NCBI RefSeq assembly: GCF_024362695.1
Contig: NC_065425.1
Location: 4,531,001 to 4,595,000, forward strand
DNA from: Pectinophora gossypiella
Lineage: Eukaryota; Arthropoda; Insecta; Lepidoptera; Gelechiidae
Direction of reading: 5' to 3'
DNA: 64,000 nucleotides
The notes under the pieces: model-generated
What the model saw: only the letters and a program-made list of their open reading frames with translations
What the model was told of the DNA's origin: nothing
The model's database searches: none
Shown: one piece after another, positions 1 to 10,400 of the stretch
Layout: each line of letters begins with the position of its first letter
How positions within the stretch are numbered: position 1 is the first letter of the stretch
Program-made: the position numbers and the translations under genes

Positions 1-407
1 AGCACGAAGAAAGGCAACCAGCAGATGACGAATGCTGACATGATTATGCCGAGAGTAGTAGACGCCTTGCGCTCTTTAGCGAGTTGGAAACGAAGCTTCT
101 TTTGATGTGGAGAGTGCGAATGTAGTAAGTCTTTGGCAAAATGACTTTTTTGAGCAAAATTTGAAAGCGACGATCTAATTCTGTTTGTGGCCAGCTTATG
201 GCTACTTTCAGAGGATTGTCTTCGTCGTTCTTTGATTGTTAGTTTGCTGTTGTCTGGAGTCGTGCCCACTTGCGATGTGGACCGATTTATAGTGTGAATG
301 GGTTTAGTGGGTGTTTTGTTCTGCAGCATCGGACACTGCGACTCATTTGATTTCCGCTGCCCGCTGAAACATCTTCCTATTGTGCTCTCATTTTTTTCTA
401 CACTAAT
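1..407 (-). CDS. 5-HT7-like serotonin receptor, second coding exon (partial, runs off window)
   Basis: Read on the minus strand, the frame is open without a stop for 407 bases from an AG acceptor (408-409) to the window edge. It starts in phase 0, matching the end of the exon at 613. It encodes about 135 residues. First comes a long polar stretch rich in Ser, Asn and Lys, with a basic KERRRQSSESS segment: the rest of intracellular loop 3. Then come SPHQKKLRFQLAKERKASTT and TM6 (GIIMSAFVICWLPFFV), with the class-A CWLP switch and the FF pair that lines amine pockets. LRFQLAKE(R/K)KASTTLGIIMSAF is, as I recall, typical of insect 5-HT7 receptors. TM7 and the C-tail lie beyond the window. The exon has no start codon of its own, so simple ORF calling misses it. 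Confidence 0.88.
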   Translation of the reverse strand, partial: MSVEKNESTIGRCFSGQRKSNESQCPMLQNKTPTKPIHTINRSTSQVGTTPDNSKLTIKERRRQSSESSHKLATNRIRSSLSNFAQKSHFAKDLLHSHSPHQKKLRFQLAKERKASTTLGIIMSAFVICWLPFFV

Positions 408-612
408 CTGTAACAATGAGAAAAACCCTTTTGTTTATTTAAATTTTTGGTACCTATGTATTTTTTATGAATGGCCATAATATAATTATTTTAATGGTGA
501 GACAATTTCTACCTTTTGGTTCTGATTGACTTTCATCTGTTTGGGACTTGTAATTTAAAATTGTTAGTATTTATTCCTTTTTAAAGTTAAACCTAGAACA
601 ATTAATACTTAC
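408..612 (-). other. Phase-0 intron in the receptor gene (205 bp)
   Basis: On the minus strand the donor is a perfect GTAAGT (612-607) directly after an ACA ACA codon pair. The acceptor is a T-rich tract followed by TTACAG (ending at 408). Both junctions fall between codons, so the frame joins cleanly. Without splicing, the upstream frame runs only about 13 codons past the donor before a stop, in sequence that no longer resembles a receptor. Confidence 0.85.
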
Positions 613-1626
613 TGTTGTATTTGTACTAGCAGTCGAACCTCTCGCGGGTTGCGGTGGTTGGTTGGTTTGGTTCCCCAGAAGCTTGGCCTCGGCGCCACCG
701 CCGTTCTTCACATTTATTTCTAAGTAACAATGCGTCTCCAAGTGTGACTGCGCACGCTTCTCATCCTTCACAATCTTTCTGGCAGCACTGAATATCTTGT
801 AGTACACCACTATCATGACCGTCAATGGCAAATAAAAAGAAGCGAAGGTAGCATAGATCTGGTAACCTTGGTTTTGTGAGACGGAACATGAAGTCTCGGA
901 CTTCTCGTTTCCAAGAATAAGTACAGGTGGAAGCGATATGAACGCAGCACCCATCCATACAATGAAAACACAGAACAGCATCCGCTTCGGCGTTCGCTTC
1001 ACGCCGTACTCCAAAGGCTTTGTTATAGCGTAATATCTGTCTACTGATATCATACACAGATTAAGGATACTCGCAGCACAGGATAATACGTCGCTTGATA
1101 CCCAGAAATCACATAATACTGGTCCGAAAGGCCATCTGCCCATGATGTCATACACCATAGCTACAGGCATCACCATAATCGCCACACACAAGTCGCTCAC
1201 TGCCAACGACACGATCAAATAGTTGCTTGGTCTTCTCAATTTTCTTACTAAACAAACAGCGACGACTACTAAGATATTGCCAACTATCGTGACGAATATT
1301 ACTATCATAAAAACAATCACGAGAAGAACAGTGACAGGTGTGGAGTACTTGGGATGTTTTATGTGGTCGTGTCTAGTGGAGTTGTCGTCGAACAGAGTCC
1401 AGTTGACGGTGGAGTTGGGATTTGTGGCGTTGAACTCGGCGTTGAGGGCGTCGTCGTCGAGGTCAACCGAGGCGAGCACCTGTGGCAGTAACACTAGAGA
1501 CACCAGTATGAGAAGGCTCGAAGGTAAAGCAACAAAGCGAGGCAGTGGATAATGTTTATGACTTTGAGTCGCCATACGCGTCCCTGGCTTGGGCGATTGC
1601 TCTGAGCGTTTTTTTAGCGTTACCAT
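613..1626 (-). CDS. 5-HT7-like serotonin receptor, first coding exon (N-terminus to start of intracellular loop 3)
   Basis: This exon encodes 338 residues of a class-A biogenic-amine GPCR, which would sit in the plasma membrane and, if 5-HT7, couple serotonin to Gs and cAMP. Seen in the sequence: a hydrophobic stretch at about 33-52, possibly a cleaved signal peptide; four N-glycosylation sequons at 66-84; TM1 97-127 with GN; TM2 135-160 with SLAVSD; Cys172 and Cys247 for the conserved disulfide; Asp179 in TM3, the amine counter-ion; DRY at 196-198; Trp224 in TM4; TM5 with FYLP at 264-267. The run EYGVKRTPKRM and the loop ISLPPVLILGNE match insect 5-HT7 better than 5-HT1 or octopamine receptors (from memory). 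The ATG at 1626 gives the longest frame. A second in-frame ATG at 1575 (Met18) lies just before the hydrophobic segment and could be the real start. The exon ends at a GTAAGT donor, not at the downstream stop. Confidence 0.88.
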
Positions 1627-2472
1627 ACATTGGTTTTGATTTTTCCTGCTTTATATTCCACTTAATTGATGAATCAAGTCTGAAAAATGACCTCGTCGTG
1701 AAGTTTTGTCGTTTTTGGATGCCGTTGGTTATTCCTGAGCTTTAATTGACATATCGCCTGGATTGTCTTTGCGATTCCGAGCATAGCCATTGGGATACGT
1801 CGTGGTGGTTGATTTAGGTCTATCGGCTATTATTATAGAGTCTATTTTTGCTCAGCATTCGGTATGAAGAGGCAGTGGCGTGTTGTTTTATTGCTCTTGG
1901 AAGCGGGCTCGAGTGGCTGCTAGTTCAATATCCCGTCTGCGGATTGCTTCATTAGTGCCGTTGATTGGTGAAGAAAACTTCCAATCTGAAAAGAAAAGAA
2001 ACAGCTGGTGAGATTCCGAATTTTAAAAATAGGAACAATAGAGTCGGGAATACAAAAGGAGAATTCTTTTCGCTTATCATTTGGCTCTCGCAATCTTGTT
2101 TCCGCTAAATATATTATGGATGCATCCGTTAATAAAACGTAAAAAAAATAAATATAAAAAAGCGGACTGTTTAATAAACCCGACGGGTTGATAAAAACAA
2201 CAGATCACGTTATAAATTTTCTGGAAAATCCTTTTACGGTGAAATATAGGCTTGGTGTTGAAAACTTTTGAGACATATATTTTAATTAAAAACAAAATTC
2301 AATTATATACATTTACCTGGCATACCATATGCAAATAAGAGAAATGACAAACTACTATAAAAAAATAAGTTTAAGGTAACTTGTTCAATTTCGAAACTTT
2401 ATCGTAATTTTGGGAATTTATTGGATCGTTCTGATTATCTGAAGACTAACAATTTCCTATTATTATTAATAA
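1627..2472. other. Upstream region of the receptor gene, nothing recognised
   Basis: This is the 5' side of the receptor. A possible acceptor (AAAGCAG) lies about 18 bases before the ATG on the minus strand, so a non-coding upstream exon is possible. I see no convincing promoter or coding sequence. Confidence 0.4.
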
Positions 2473-2485
2473 ATATTGGATAAAA

Positions 2486-2811
2486 AGCCGTGATAGCCCA
2501 GTTGGAAAAAAGCTTGACTCTCACTGTAAGGTCGCAGGTTCGAATCCAGCACGGGCCTAAACCTATGATTTTCGAAATCGTTTTTCGAATTTATGTTTGA
2601 ATCATATTAATAAATGATTATCACGTACTGAGCGGTGAAGGAAACATCACAAGGTATGTAACCTAACCTACATTGGGCTGGTTTTCCTTTCACGGGTTGG
2701 AAGGTCAGACAGGCAGTCGCTTCTGTAAAAAACCGGTCCTGTCAAATCTTCAGGTTACGAGTAGGTAATCGAACCCCATTAAAATGGGATAACGCAAGGG
2801 AGATGATGATG
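2486..2811 (+). mobile_element. SINE family B, complete copy
   Basis: It has a tRNA-like head (TAGCCCAGTTGG as box A, GGTTCGAATCC as box B), then a body with ATGATTATCACGT and GGTCAGACAGGCAGTCGCTT, and a GATGATGAT tail. It is flanked by perfect 13-bp TSDs at 2473-2485 and 2812-2824, which fix both ends. Confidence 0.9.
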
Positions 2812-2892
2812 ATATTGGATAAAATATAAAAGATTGATTTGATTCATTGTAGAGATTTTAATAACACTAAGCCGAATAGTACTAAAACATTC

Positions 2893-3040
2893 AGATAGAT
2901 AGATAGATAGATAAAATACTTTATTGAGCACAATGGACACAAAATACAGAGATAAGGACAACATATACAGAAAAGCACAACAGGCGGCCTTATTGCTCAT
3001 GCAGCAATTTCTTCCAGGCAACCTTTGGGTACAGGAAAAT
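2893..3040 (-). mobile_element. LINE 3' end (family G: GGCGGCCTTATTGC type), 5'-truncated
   Basis: In antisense it starts with (GATA)n, then AATACTTTATTG (a reversed AATAAAGTATT polyadenylation region), then the GGCGGCCTTATTGCT and CAGGCAACC blocks seen in many other copies of the window. Confidence 0.75.
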
Positions 3041-3176
3041 TTTGTACAAGTATAATAATAGCGGGTTAGTGCATTCTAACAAAATAAATAATTAAAAGAA
3101 CAACCTACATAAAATAAGTACATTTAACTACATATATATATTATACATAAATATATAAACTATACATAAATATATA

Positions 3177-3179
<3 letters not shown>

Positions 3180-3208
<29 letters not shown>
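3180..3208. repeat. (TA)n dinucleotide microsatellite
   Basis: About 29 bases of uninterrupted TA repeat, within a wider AT-rich tract (3120-3210). Confidence 0.95.
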
Positions 3209-3210
<2 letters not shown>

Positions 3211-3686
3211 CCATCAGATTAATATCTAAATATTAAACGTTGCCCTCTTAAAATATTCAACAACTTAAATTATCACATTAATAAATAATGAAAGATCAGA
3301 AAGGAACGTTTAGATTTTCGAACGAAAATCAATAAGAAAGGTTAAAGTAAGGTGTTACTCAAACTCAAAAAAAAACTTTATTTAGCCTACTAAAAAGTAA
3401 TTATCTGTGGAGACTTTGTAATGTCGGGTAAGAGTAACATGTTACCATTCTATAGGTAACATTATTATTATTATTTGAAAAAGGAACACCTCGAGTTTAA
3501 GCAGCCCAAATGGCAATTGTGACCTTGTAAGATCTATTGTGACCAAATCCTTAATTTAGAAGTTCTCCTTTAAGCAACATGCTTGCAAATTGCATATGCG
3601 ATGTCTCTTAACCCGCATCATTACCTTTACATAAATATACATTATATTTATTATAAATATTTTCATGAACGCTTGACTATTATAGA

Positions 3687-3810
3687 CGGCGATACGGCTC
3701 ACGACCTATCACGTTTAACAGATCGGTGAGGTGTGGATGCAAAGTTCATTGCGATCGATGTACCTCTGACTACCCCAGTTGGGATATACTTGTGATCTTA
3801 TGTTATATAA
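3687..3810 (+). repeat. Dispersed repeat family I
   Basis: Contains GGCTCACGACCTATCACGTT, then GAGGTGTGG, ATGTACCTCTGACTACCCCA and a GTGATCTTATGTTAT end. Homologous copies lie at 10540-10680 (-), 32990-33115 (+), 42990-43120 (-) and 44815-44945 (+). It looks like the 3' end of a retroelement; the class is not determined. Confidence 0.65.
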
Positions 3811-4434
3811 ATATTTTGTTACGAAAAACTAAACCAAAACCGACGCGGAAACAAATAGTTTCCAAACGTAACTTTATCGGTTACTGTCTACTGACCGTGA
3901 TTTCACACCAAATCGAGGACGACCAAAAATAAATCAAGACAACGACAAAAGAACATCTACGCGTGGAACTTTTAACACAATAGATCGTCCATTTTATAAG
4001 GAATAGGTAGGAAGTGGGAACATGGCCGCACCTCAAACAACATCATATTATTATCAAGGAATATTATAGTAGTTTCTTTCAGAGCTTGCCAACAATACAT
4101 CAACGGTGCGTGGCTCATTTTATAGAGGAAATTGCAACCTAGATTCTAAGGGAGTTGTATGGAACCAACCGATGGGAAAGCTACGGAAAACACAATGGGG
4201 AAACGATATATTAATCTAGGAAATGAAACTGTTGAGAAAAGAATATGATTGATTTCAAATACTACGTGGAAATGGACATGGCTATACTCAATATTTAATA
4301 CAATATATTGCTTTAATAAAATGGAAAGCAAAATACTCAGGCAAAATATAAAGAGAAAAGGCATTAGGAAAAATGGAAAAAAAGGTAAAAAAGGGAAAAT
4401 AATATCATAAAATCTTAAATATGATCATAACGTA
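3811..4434. other. No recognised feature
   Basis: AT-rich sequence with short chance ORFs only. Confidence 0.4.
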
Positions 4435-4545
4435 TTACATAACGTATTACCCACCGGGGTAAGCAGAGACTATGAATCTTCGACCCTGACATGCTTCTCT
4501 TGTTCCCTATTCATCAATTGTTTCATACACGCACAAGCAACAACT
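4435..4545 (-). repeat. RTE-like LINE 3' fragment (family K)
   Basis: The minus strand carries the tail CATAGTCTCTGCTTACCCCGGTGGG and the AAACAATTGATGAAT stretch that also end the protein-coding fragment at 24150-24383. Further fragments lie at 12262-12360, 31040-31090 and 55795-55925 (all -). Confidence 0.65.
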
Positions 4546-5527
4546 GTTCTGGGGGGTTAAAATTTGACATTTGCCATATAAAAGTAAGTGCGCAATGCAA
4601 ACAAATGTCAAATAGCAAATATTGCTTTCTTAGATGAATAGTTCGATTTATACGTAACTCGAGTACCTATTCAAGTAGGTATTCAACATAATATTCTGAG
4701 TTTAACGTACAAGAACTTCAACAAAGGCTGAACTCGCTTTGCATGTCAGTACAGCAAGGCAGTACAAAAACGAAATCCAGGTCCGAAACAATATTCCCTT
4801 TGAAGTCAACCTTGACGTGGGTAAGGAAACCATGGACGTATCTAGAGGTATAAATTACGAAGAACAGGCGGAACCCTAGGCCTTTGGTCAGGCAAAAGCT
4901 ATGGCAACCAGAGATAACTCATTTTTGATGGTCATTGTACTTGATAAATGGTTGTCCTTGAAACCTTGCAAAGTGAAATTGTATGCCTATAGAGTTGTTT
5001 TTCTTGATTTATCACAAAATACCACTTCGTATTTAATTATTTAGATTATTCTATGAAGAAAGCAACGGCCCCGTTCCCGCCCAAAAGCTCCGTGACCAAT
5101 TGGTAATGAAGTATGAAATTGGAATTTTCTTTCAAAAATAACAAATTAAGTAAGTGTCATAAGGAATTCATATTTCTTTTCCCAAGTATTTTTTGAATAA
5201 AATTCTTTGTTGTTTGAAGAATCTCTTTCGTATAATAAACAAAGTAAATAGAGACATTTGAACACAAAGAAGTGAATTGCAAATGGAGTTCCCTTATTAT
5301 GAATAATGCATCACGGTCATACTAAAGCTTTTGGGTTAGGCTCGAAGGTTTGGTAGGCGTGAATAGGAAGCTCGTAAAAGTTAAGTATAATATAAAGATT
5401 CCTAGATAACCCGGAATAGATATAATAATATAGATAACCCTATCGGAAAAGCATGGAAATAGAATATAAATCGACCTGTAGACCTAACATCCCCAATGTG
5501 ATAACATTTTTTCATGGTCATTTTTAT
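4546..5527. other. No recognised feature
   Basis: AT-rich, with no ORF or repeat family that I can match within the window. Confidence 0.4.
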
Positions 5528-5846
5528 CTTCTTCTGCTGTCGTGTGGGTTGTGAGGTGGATAACCAACCACATCAACCCTAGTGGCAGGGTTACTATTGA
5601 GCCGCAAAAGGCCCCTGACATGGCTCATGTAACGACTACTTACTTACATCAGTAAGTAGTAACCGGGACCAACGGCTTATCGTGCATTGATTATCTTTCT
5701 TTCGGACAATCAGGTGATCAGCCTGTAATGTCCTAACCAAACTAGGAATCACAAAATTATTTTTGTGGTAGGTTCCCACCGGGATTCAAACCCGGGACCT
5801 CCGGACCGTGAGCTCAACTCTCAAACCATTGGACCACGGTGGCCAC
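5528..5846 (-). mobile_element. SINE family A, near-complete copy
   Basis: On the minus strand it has the head GGCCACCGTGGTCCAATGGT with box B GGTTTGAATCCC, and it ends in CACACGACAGCAGAAG. It has lost about 20 bases of the core (the CTTCGGAAGG hairpin). Confidence 0.88.
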
Positions 5847-5870
5847 GGAATTTTATCGATTTTGACGTTA

Positions 5871-6060
5871 TACAGGGTGTCAGTGACATCGTAAAGAAAA
5901 CTTTGAGGGATTCAGACTATGATTTTGACTTGATATCAAGAAGAATTTTCCGTGGCAAAAGTATGGAACCTAATTTTGATGAATTTTTCGAATCAGAATC
6001 ATGGTCTGAATCATCCCCCTCAGTATTCGTAACGACGTCACTAACATGACATAACCTGTA
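5871..6060. mobile_element. Foldback MITE family L, copy 1
   Basis: Starts ACAGGGTGTCAGTGACATCG and ends in a reversed form (TCACTAACATGACATAACCTGT). The two arms pair through GGGGGATGATTCAGA and TTGATATCAAG blocks. It is almost wholly palindromic and carries no ORF of its own. Confidence 0.7.
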
Positions 6061-6246
6061 TATTGTTGATTGATGCTAACATGGCAAATCAAAAAAGGCT
6101 TCACGTTCATTCAAAATACTTCAATGATAAATTGTCGAAGAACCCAGATGAAATACATATTTTTATCAAATTCTGTGGACTTTTGACACATCTACATGAT
6201 ATGTCCAAACTGTCACATTTTATATTTGAATGAGAACAAGCTTGGA

Positions 6247-6349
6247 TTACAGTCTTTTAGGCGGATGAGACGTTCGTTATGTAAAAATTGACGATTCAAA
6301 GTGTAACTATGTTACCTACTGAATAAAGATATTTTTGAATTTGAATTAG
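6247..6349 (+). mobile_element. LINE 3' end (family of 14994-15324)
   Basis: Sense copy of the 3' terminus: GTGTAACTATGTTACCTACT, then an AATAAAG signal, then TTTTTGAATTTGAATT. Antisense copies lie at 14994, 20570, 22181 and 25899. Confidence 0.75.
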
Positions 6350-6804
6350 CTAAAATTGACATGAGATTGACAAATGATTGAACGAATGAACACGAAAAGT
6401 ATGAGCGTCGCCAAATACAAAATTGATTGTTTTTTTTTATAAAATGGCTATGTCGGTTTCTCGACGTGATAAACGTTTAGCGTGACGGTAAGTATATCGA
6501 ACGTGACAGTGATTTAGGGAAAATGACAAACTTGTCGCTTTGAAAGAAAGAAAGAAAGATACTTATCGATTGTAGATTTTTTCATGGATCCGTTATAGCC
6601 TCTAATTCGTAGAACGCGTTTCTTACATCGTACACTACAATACAATAAAAAAAAAACAATAATATGCTTTCCCTTATTTAATTTTTTTTAATATGAATGT
6701 TGGTACTGACGAAGCCTGTGGTGGATTTACGTTCTGTTTTTTCCTATTTGAATTAATACTTACAGTTATTATGAATTATATTATAAAAAAATATTTATGG
6801 CACA
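6350..6804. other. No recognised feature
   Basis: AT-rich; a short GAAA repeat lies near 6541-6560. Confidence 0.4.
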
Positions 6805-7235
6805 AAAGGCACATGTAACACAGGACTGCAAATTAAACAAATGTACAAAAGGCGACCTTATTGCTAAAGTAACGACCTCCGTGATCCAGTGGTTGAGTGT
6901 TGGGCTCACGATCCGGAGGTCCCGGGTTCGATTCCCGGTGGGGACATATCACAAAAATTACTTTGTGGTCCCTAGTTTGGTTAGGACATTACTGGCTGAT
7001 CACCAGATTGTCCGAAAGAAAGATAATCAATGCACGATAAGCCGTTGGTCCCGGTTACTACTTACTGATGTAAGTAAGTAGTCGTTATATGAGCCATGTC
7101 AGGGGCCTTTGGCGGCTCAATAGTAACCCTGCCACTAGGGTTGATGTGGTTGGTTATCCACCTCACAACCCACACGATAGAAGAAGAAGATTGCTAAAGT
7201 AGCAATATCTTCCGGAAACCTTTGGGTGATGAGAT
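6805..7235 (-). mobile_element. LINE family G tail, split by a SINE
   Basis: The GGCGACCTTATTGCTAAAGTA half (to 6871) resumes at 7190 with a duplicated ATTGCTAAAGTA and then AGCAATATCTTCC and AAACCTTTGGGTGA, matching other family-G tails once the SINE is removed. Confidence 0.7.
6872..7189 (+). mobile_element. SINE family A, complete copy with 12-bp TSD
   Basis: Head CGACCTCCGTGATCCAGTGG, box B GGTTCGATTCC, core ending TAAGCCGTTGGTCCCGG, body TGTCAGGGGCCTTTGGCGGC, tail AGAAGAAG. Perfect TSD ATTGCTAAAGTA at 6860-6871 and 7190-7201. The hairpin part of the core is reduced. Confidence 0.92.
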
Positions 7236-7689
7236 TTAATCGTAATGTCACGGGTTAGATCTACTGGATTTGACTTTATGAGTTTGAAGTCATGATCGGA
7301 TCGTACATTATCGATATTACGACGTATTTAAACTATTTATACACCTCTGCCTACCCCTTCAGAGATACAGGCGTGATGAAAAAGTATAATGGTATAATAG
7401 TTACGTGTCTAATTCTCTGTTTACTCCGATAGGAATTATGTAAAACATGTTTTATTTCGGAAGCCAACGTCGCATAAGTAGTCGAAGGATGGATGCCTGC
7501 GGAATAATGTTTGCTAAGTAAGGCCAAAATATGCTAGCTCATGCTGCTTGAGATTGCCCACTTGACATAAATAACACGATATGTTTTCTTTAAGCAAAAA
7601 ATCTTAACTACAGAGACTCATGCTTGTAAACCTAACGGGGCCTTGAGGAGATTAGTCTGGTTGTTGGTGTTCAAATATAAAGGTGTTGA

Positions 7690-8200
7690 ATAAAGTGATT
7701 TCTTAGACCACTTTAACCACCATTTAGACCACTAACTACCTACCATTTAGGTTACTGTAACAACCACCGCAAACAATTATCATAAAATCAACAACCATTT
7801 TATCAATTACACGAATATTTTTTTACGTTTTAATGAAATTCTCGCAGTCTGTTAGCAATTCAACAGGAAAAAGAAAGTAATAAAGCTTCTCATTTCAATT
7901 ATATTGTGACCTATAAAACAATCAAATAATATTATAATATTATATCCTCACCACCAACCTACTTTAACAACCATTGACCCCACTTCGACAACCATTTATC
8001 AAATACTCTTCCTCTCCCCCTTTCAACAACCACAACATATACAAGTTCATACAATTGTCCAACTGTCCCATTTATCAACACTGAAGTTTTTCAAAGTTTT
8101 AATGAAACAACCCACAGTCTGTTAGCAACTCAACGGTGGAAAAGAGAATATAACAAGCACTTATGAGTTTTAATTGTGTTGCGGGAATTCCCGGGGTAAT
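7690..8200. repeat. Degenerate direct duplication, about 250-bp unit
   Basis: Both 7740-7900 and 8000-8165 contain CAACCA-rich DNA, then CATTTATCAA-like sequence, GTTTTAATGAAA, CAGTCTGTTAGCAA(T/C)TCAAC and an AAAAG(A)AA-TAA-AAGC run, in the same order. The function is unknown. Confidence 0.55.
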
Positions 8201-8965
8201 ATTATTATCGTGTTCTGTTTTAAATATAAGTGTGATAATGGAGTTTCAAATTGATCCTGCTGGTAGCCACTGTTGCCTTGTGAGTGCAAAGTTGGAGAGA
8301 TGAGTCCGAGGATAGTTACCTAGGTATTTGGGGGATACAGACCATGCAAGGCTCCTTCGACGAGTGCCTGCCAGTATGCAGAAAACTAGCCACCAGCGCT
8401 GGCCACCAGCGCGAATCAAATTTGAATATAGAAGACAGAATTAAGAGGATGAACACGTTTTTCATTGTATATTGTTGCCAACCCAACAAAAAAGCACCGC
8501 CCCGAAAATGAAGATTATGATAGGCAGGAACACAATCACGATTTAACATGCTACAACAAAGAAATGGGACAAATACCAAAATACAGTGTTGAAATTCGGA
8601 TCAATAAAGCAATAACAAAATTCTGGGAACCGAGGCCGTTCTACTAGATAACTCCAATATTAATTTAATTAAAACTATTGATAACATATTCACCATCCTA
8701 TTGGATTGATAACATGATAATAGAACTGAGATAAAGTTTATCGTATGGGTTGATTCACGCCCACGATAAAATTATTTTTGGATTGGCCTAATAGCAAGCC
8801 CGGGACACTTCAACAAAAATCGAACAAGACAGACTGTCACCGCGCGCTCTCTTCCAACTTAACAACGGCTTAAATATTTTAAAGTGACTCTCGCCGGGGG
8901 TGAGGTAAATTAAGCTCGCTCCAAGCTTGTATTGGTGCGGGGCGGAATGTTCCTTCTATATTATT
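8201..8965. other. No recognised gene; weak repeat at 8870-8960
   Basis: The segment with GGGGTGAGGTAAATT and GGTGCGGGGCGGAATGTTCC recurs reversed at about 37426-37490 and, in part, at 41650-41710 and 45225-45270. It is a dispersed element of unknown class. Confidence 0.45.
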
Positions 8966-9198
8966 ACAGGGTGTTAGTGACATCGTAATGAAAACTTTTC
9001 TAAGTTGATATCAAATAGAATTTTCCGTCGTAAAAATATGGAACTGAAAATAATTAATCCGGAAAATCCACTTGATATCAACTCAGAATCATAATCTGAA
9101 TCATCCTCCTCAATATTTTTTACGCTGTCAGTTTAACTCAGAATAATGGTCTGAATCATCCCCCTCAGTATTCGCTACGATTTCACTAACACCTAGTA
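8966..9198. mobile_element. Foldback MITE family L, copy 2
   Basis: ACAGGGTGTTAGTGACATCG on the left, a reversed ATTTCACTAACACCTAGTA on the right, and inner blocks TTGATATCAA / TTCCGTCG. The right arm has a partial internal re-duplication (a second CAGAATAATGGTCTGAATCA block). Confidence 0.75.
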
Positions 9199-9439
9199 TA
9201 TTAATTCTATATTAATAGTATATTAATTCTATGACCACAGGGTGTCTTCGGCTTTTCTCACCCCAAGACAGACTACGTGTAGCTGCAATGTCCATTCCTC
9301 CATAGTCAATTTAGGCCATTTGGACGATGAGCTGAACCTACACAGGTACCTTATAATTATACCATCCTTGGTACCATCTTGGAACTTATATTAGAAGTGG
9401 CTGTCTAATGATGACTAGTCGCTGTGGTCTCCGGACTCA

Positions 9440-9665
9440 AGGTGTAGAAGCTGCCAATCAACTCGCAACAACAAACACTTCAGGACCCTGATACCGAACC
9501 CACCGGCGTGGTCGACGATTTCCCTCATTCGCTTATCGCTATTGACCCAGTGGAGTCGATTGATTCTTTCGAATATAATCCCCTCAGACTTCGCCCTGAG
9601 TCGAGGTTAGCGCCCTCCATATTTGTCCGGCCAAGTAATGAATGCTATATGGGGCAATCCTGAAG
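9440..9665 (+). mobile_element. LINE-like 3' fragment (family F) with a coding remnant
   Basis: A frame of about 70 codons is open to the TGA near 9660 and includes PTGVVDDFPHSLIAIDPVES. It is followed by TTTGTCCGGCCAAGTAATGA. Relatives: 17500-17575, 21120-21200, 31143-31220, 56466-56530 (+) and 26255-26490, 37903-38050 (-). Complete tails read AATAAGTCACGTCAAAA. Confidence 0.6.
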
Positions 9666-10242
9666 AAAAGAAACCGGTGCGTGATTATTACGTATGTAAT
9701 ACTGGAAAAACGGCCAAGCCACATAATTTTGCCTAACGTGTTGAATTTGGGAAATTAGGGTTTGTATACTTAGAGCATATAGAATTATAAGCTTGAAATA
9801 TGCTGAGCGCTAAAAGAATCACTCCATCTATATACCTACTGCATTTATTTATGAGATCTGATAACTTTTTGACAGTACGATCGATATGATCTCGTCGTGG
9901 CATCATTTTACATGAAAATGTTTTTGTTGGGATACCTTTATCAGCAACAAGATCGCCCTTTCGTATCTTCACAATTTGAAACAGCCTTTATAGCTCCTAT
10001 GGGAGCATGTACATTGGGGTTGCAACAGTAAATTTATAGCCTGATGGTCATAATTTTATACTTTACGTCAGTTGTTCATAAAATAGGCAATTTAGGTGAG
10101 GTTTAGCCAGTTTATGCTTTAAAGTTCTACCATTATGCGTTCAAATAGCATCTTCAAACTGGGCTTTTGTAACTTTAATACATTATACAAACATAACAAT
10201 CGCCACAAGTAGCTATACTTATTAGCTTTGGAGTCCGAAGAA
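9666..10242. other. No recognised feature
   Basis: No convincing coding sequence or repeat family seen. Confidence 0.4.
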
Positions 10243-10249
10243 GGATTTT

Positions 10250-10400
10250 TGTTCTTCTAATTGTGGTTTGGGAGTTATGAGGCTGATGGGACCTCAGCAA
10301 CCTTGGTGACAGGGTTAATATTAAGCCGCTGAAATCCACTAACATGTCCCAGGGAGACAGTCATCTTCTCTGCCCTCCATTGGAACAATTCCTGTTCGGC
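10250..10400 (-). mobile_element. SINE family A, old 3' fragment
   Basis: A diverged version of the family-A 3' part: GTTCTTCTAATTGTGGTTTG for the tail, then a GGTGACAGGGTTAATATTAA block. Confidence 0.5.

Noticed and set aside
298..480. 60-codon plus ORF
   Set aside because: Antisense to the receptor's second exon and intron; no motif.
1223..1552. 109-codon plus ORF
   Set aside because: Antisense shadow of the receptor's first coding exon.
2488..2560. tRNA gene-like sequence (also at the heads of the other SINE A, B, C, D and E copies)
   Set aside because: Box A and box B are present, but every copy continues into a shared SINE body and tail, and many are flanked by target duplications.
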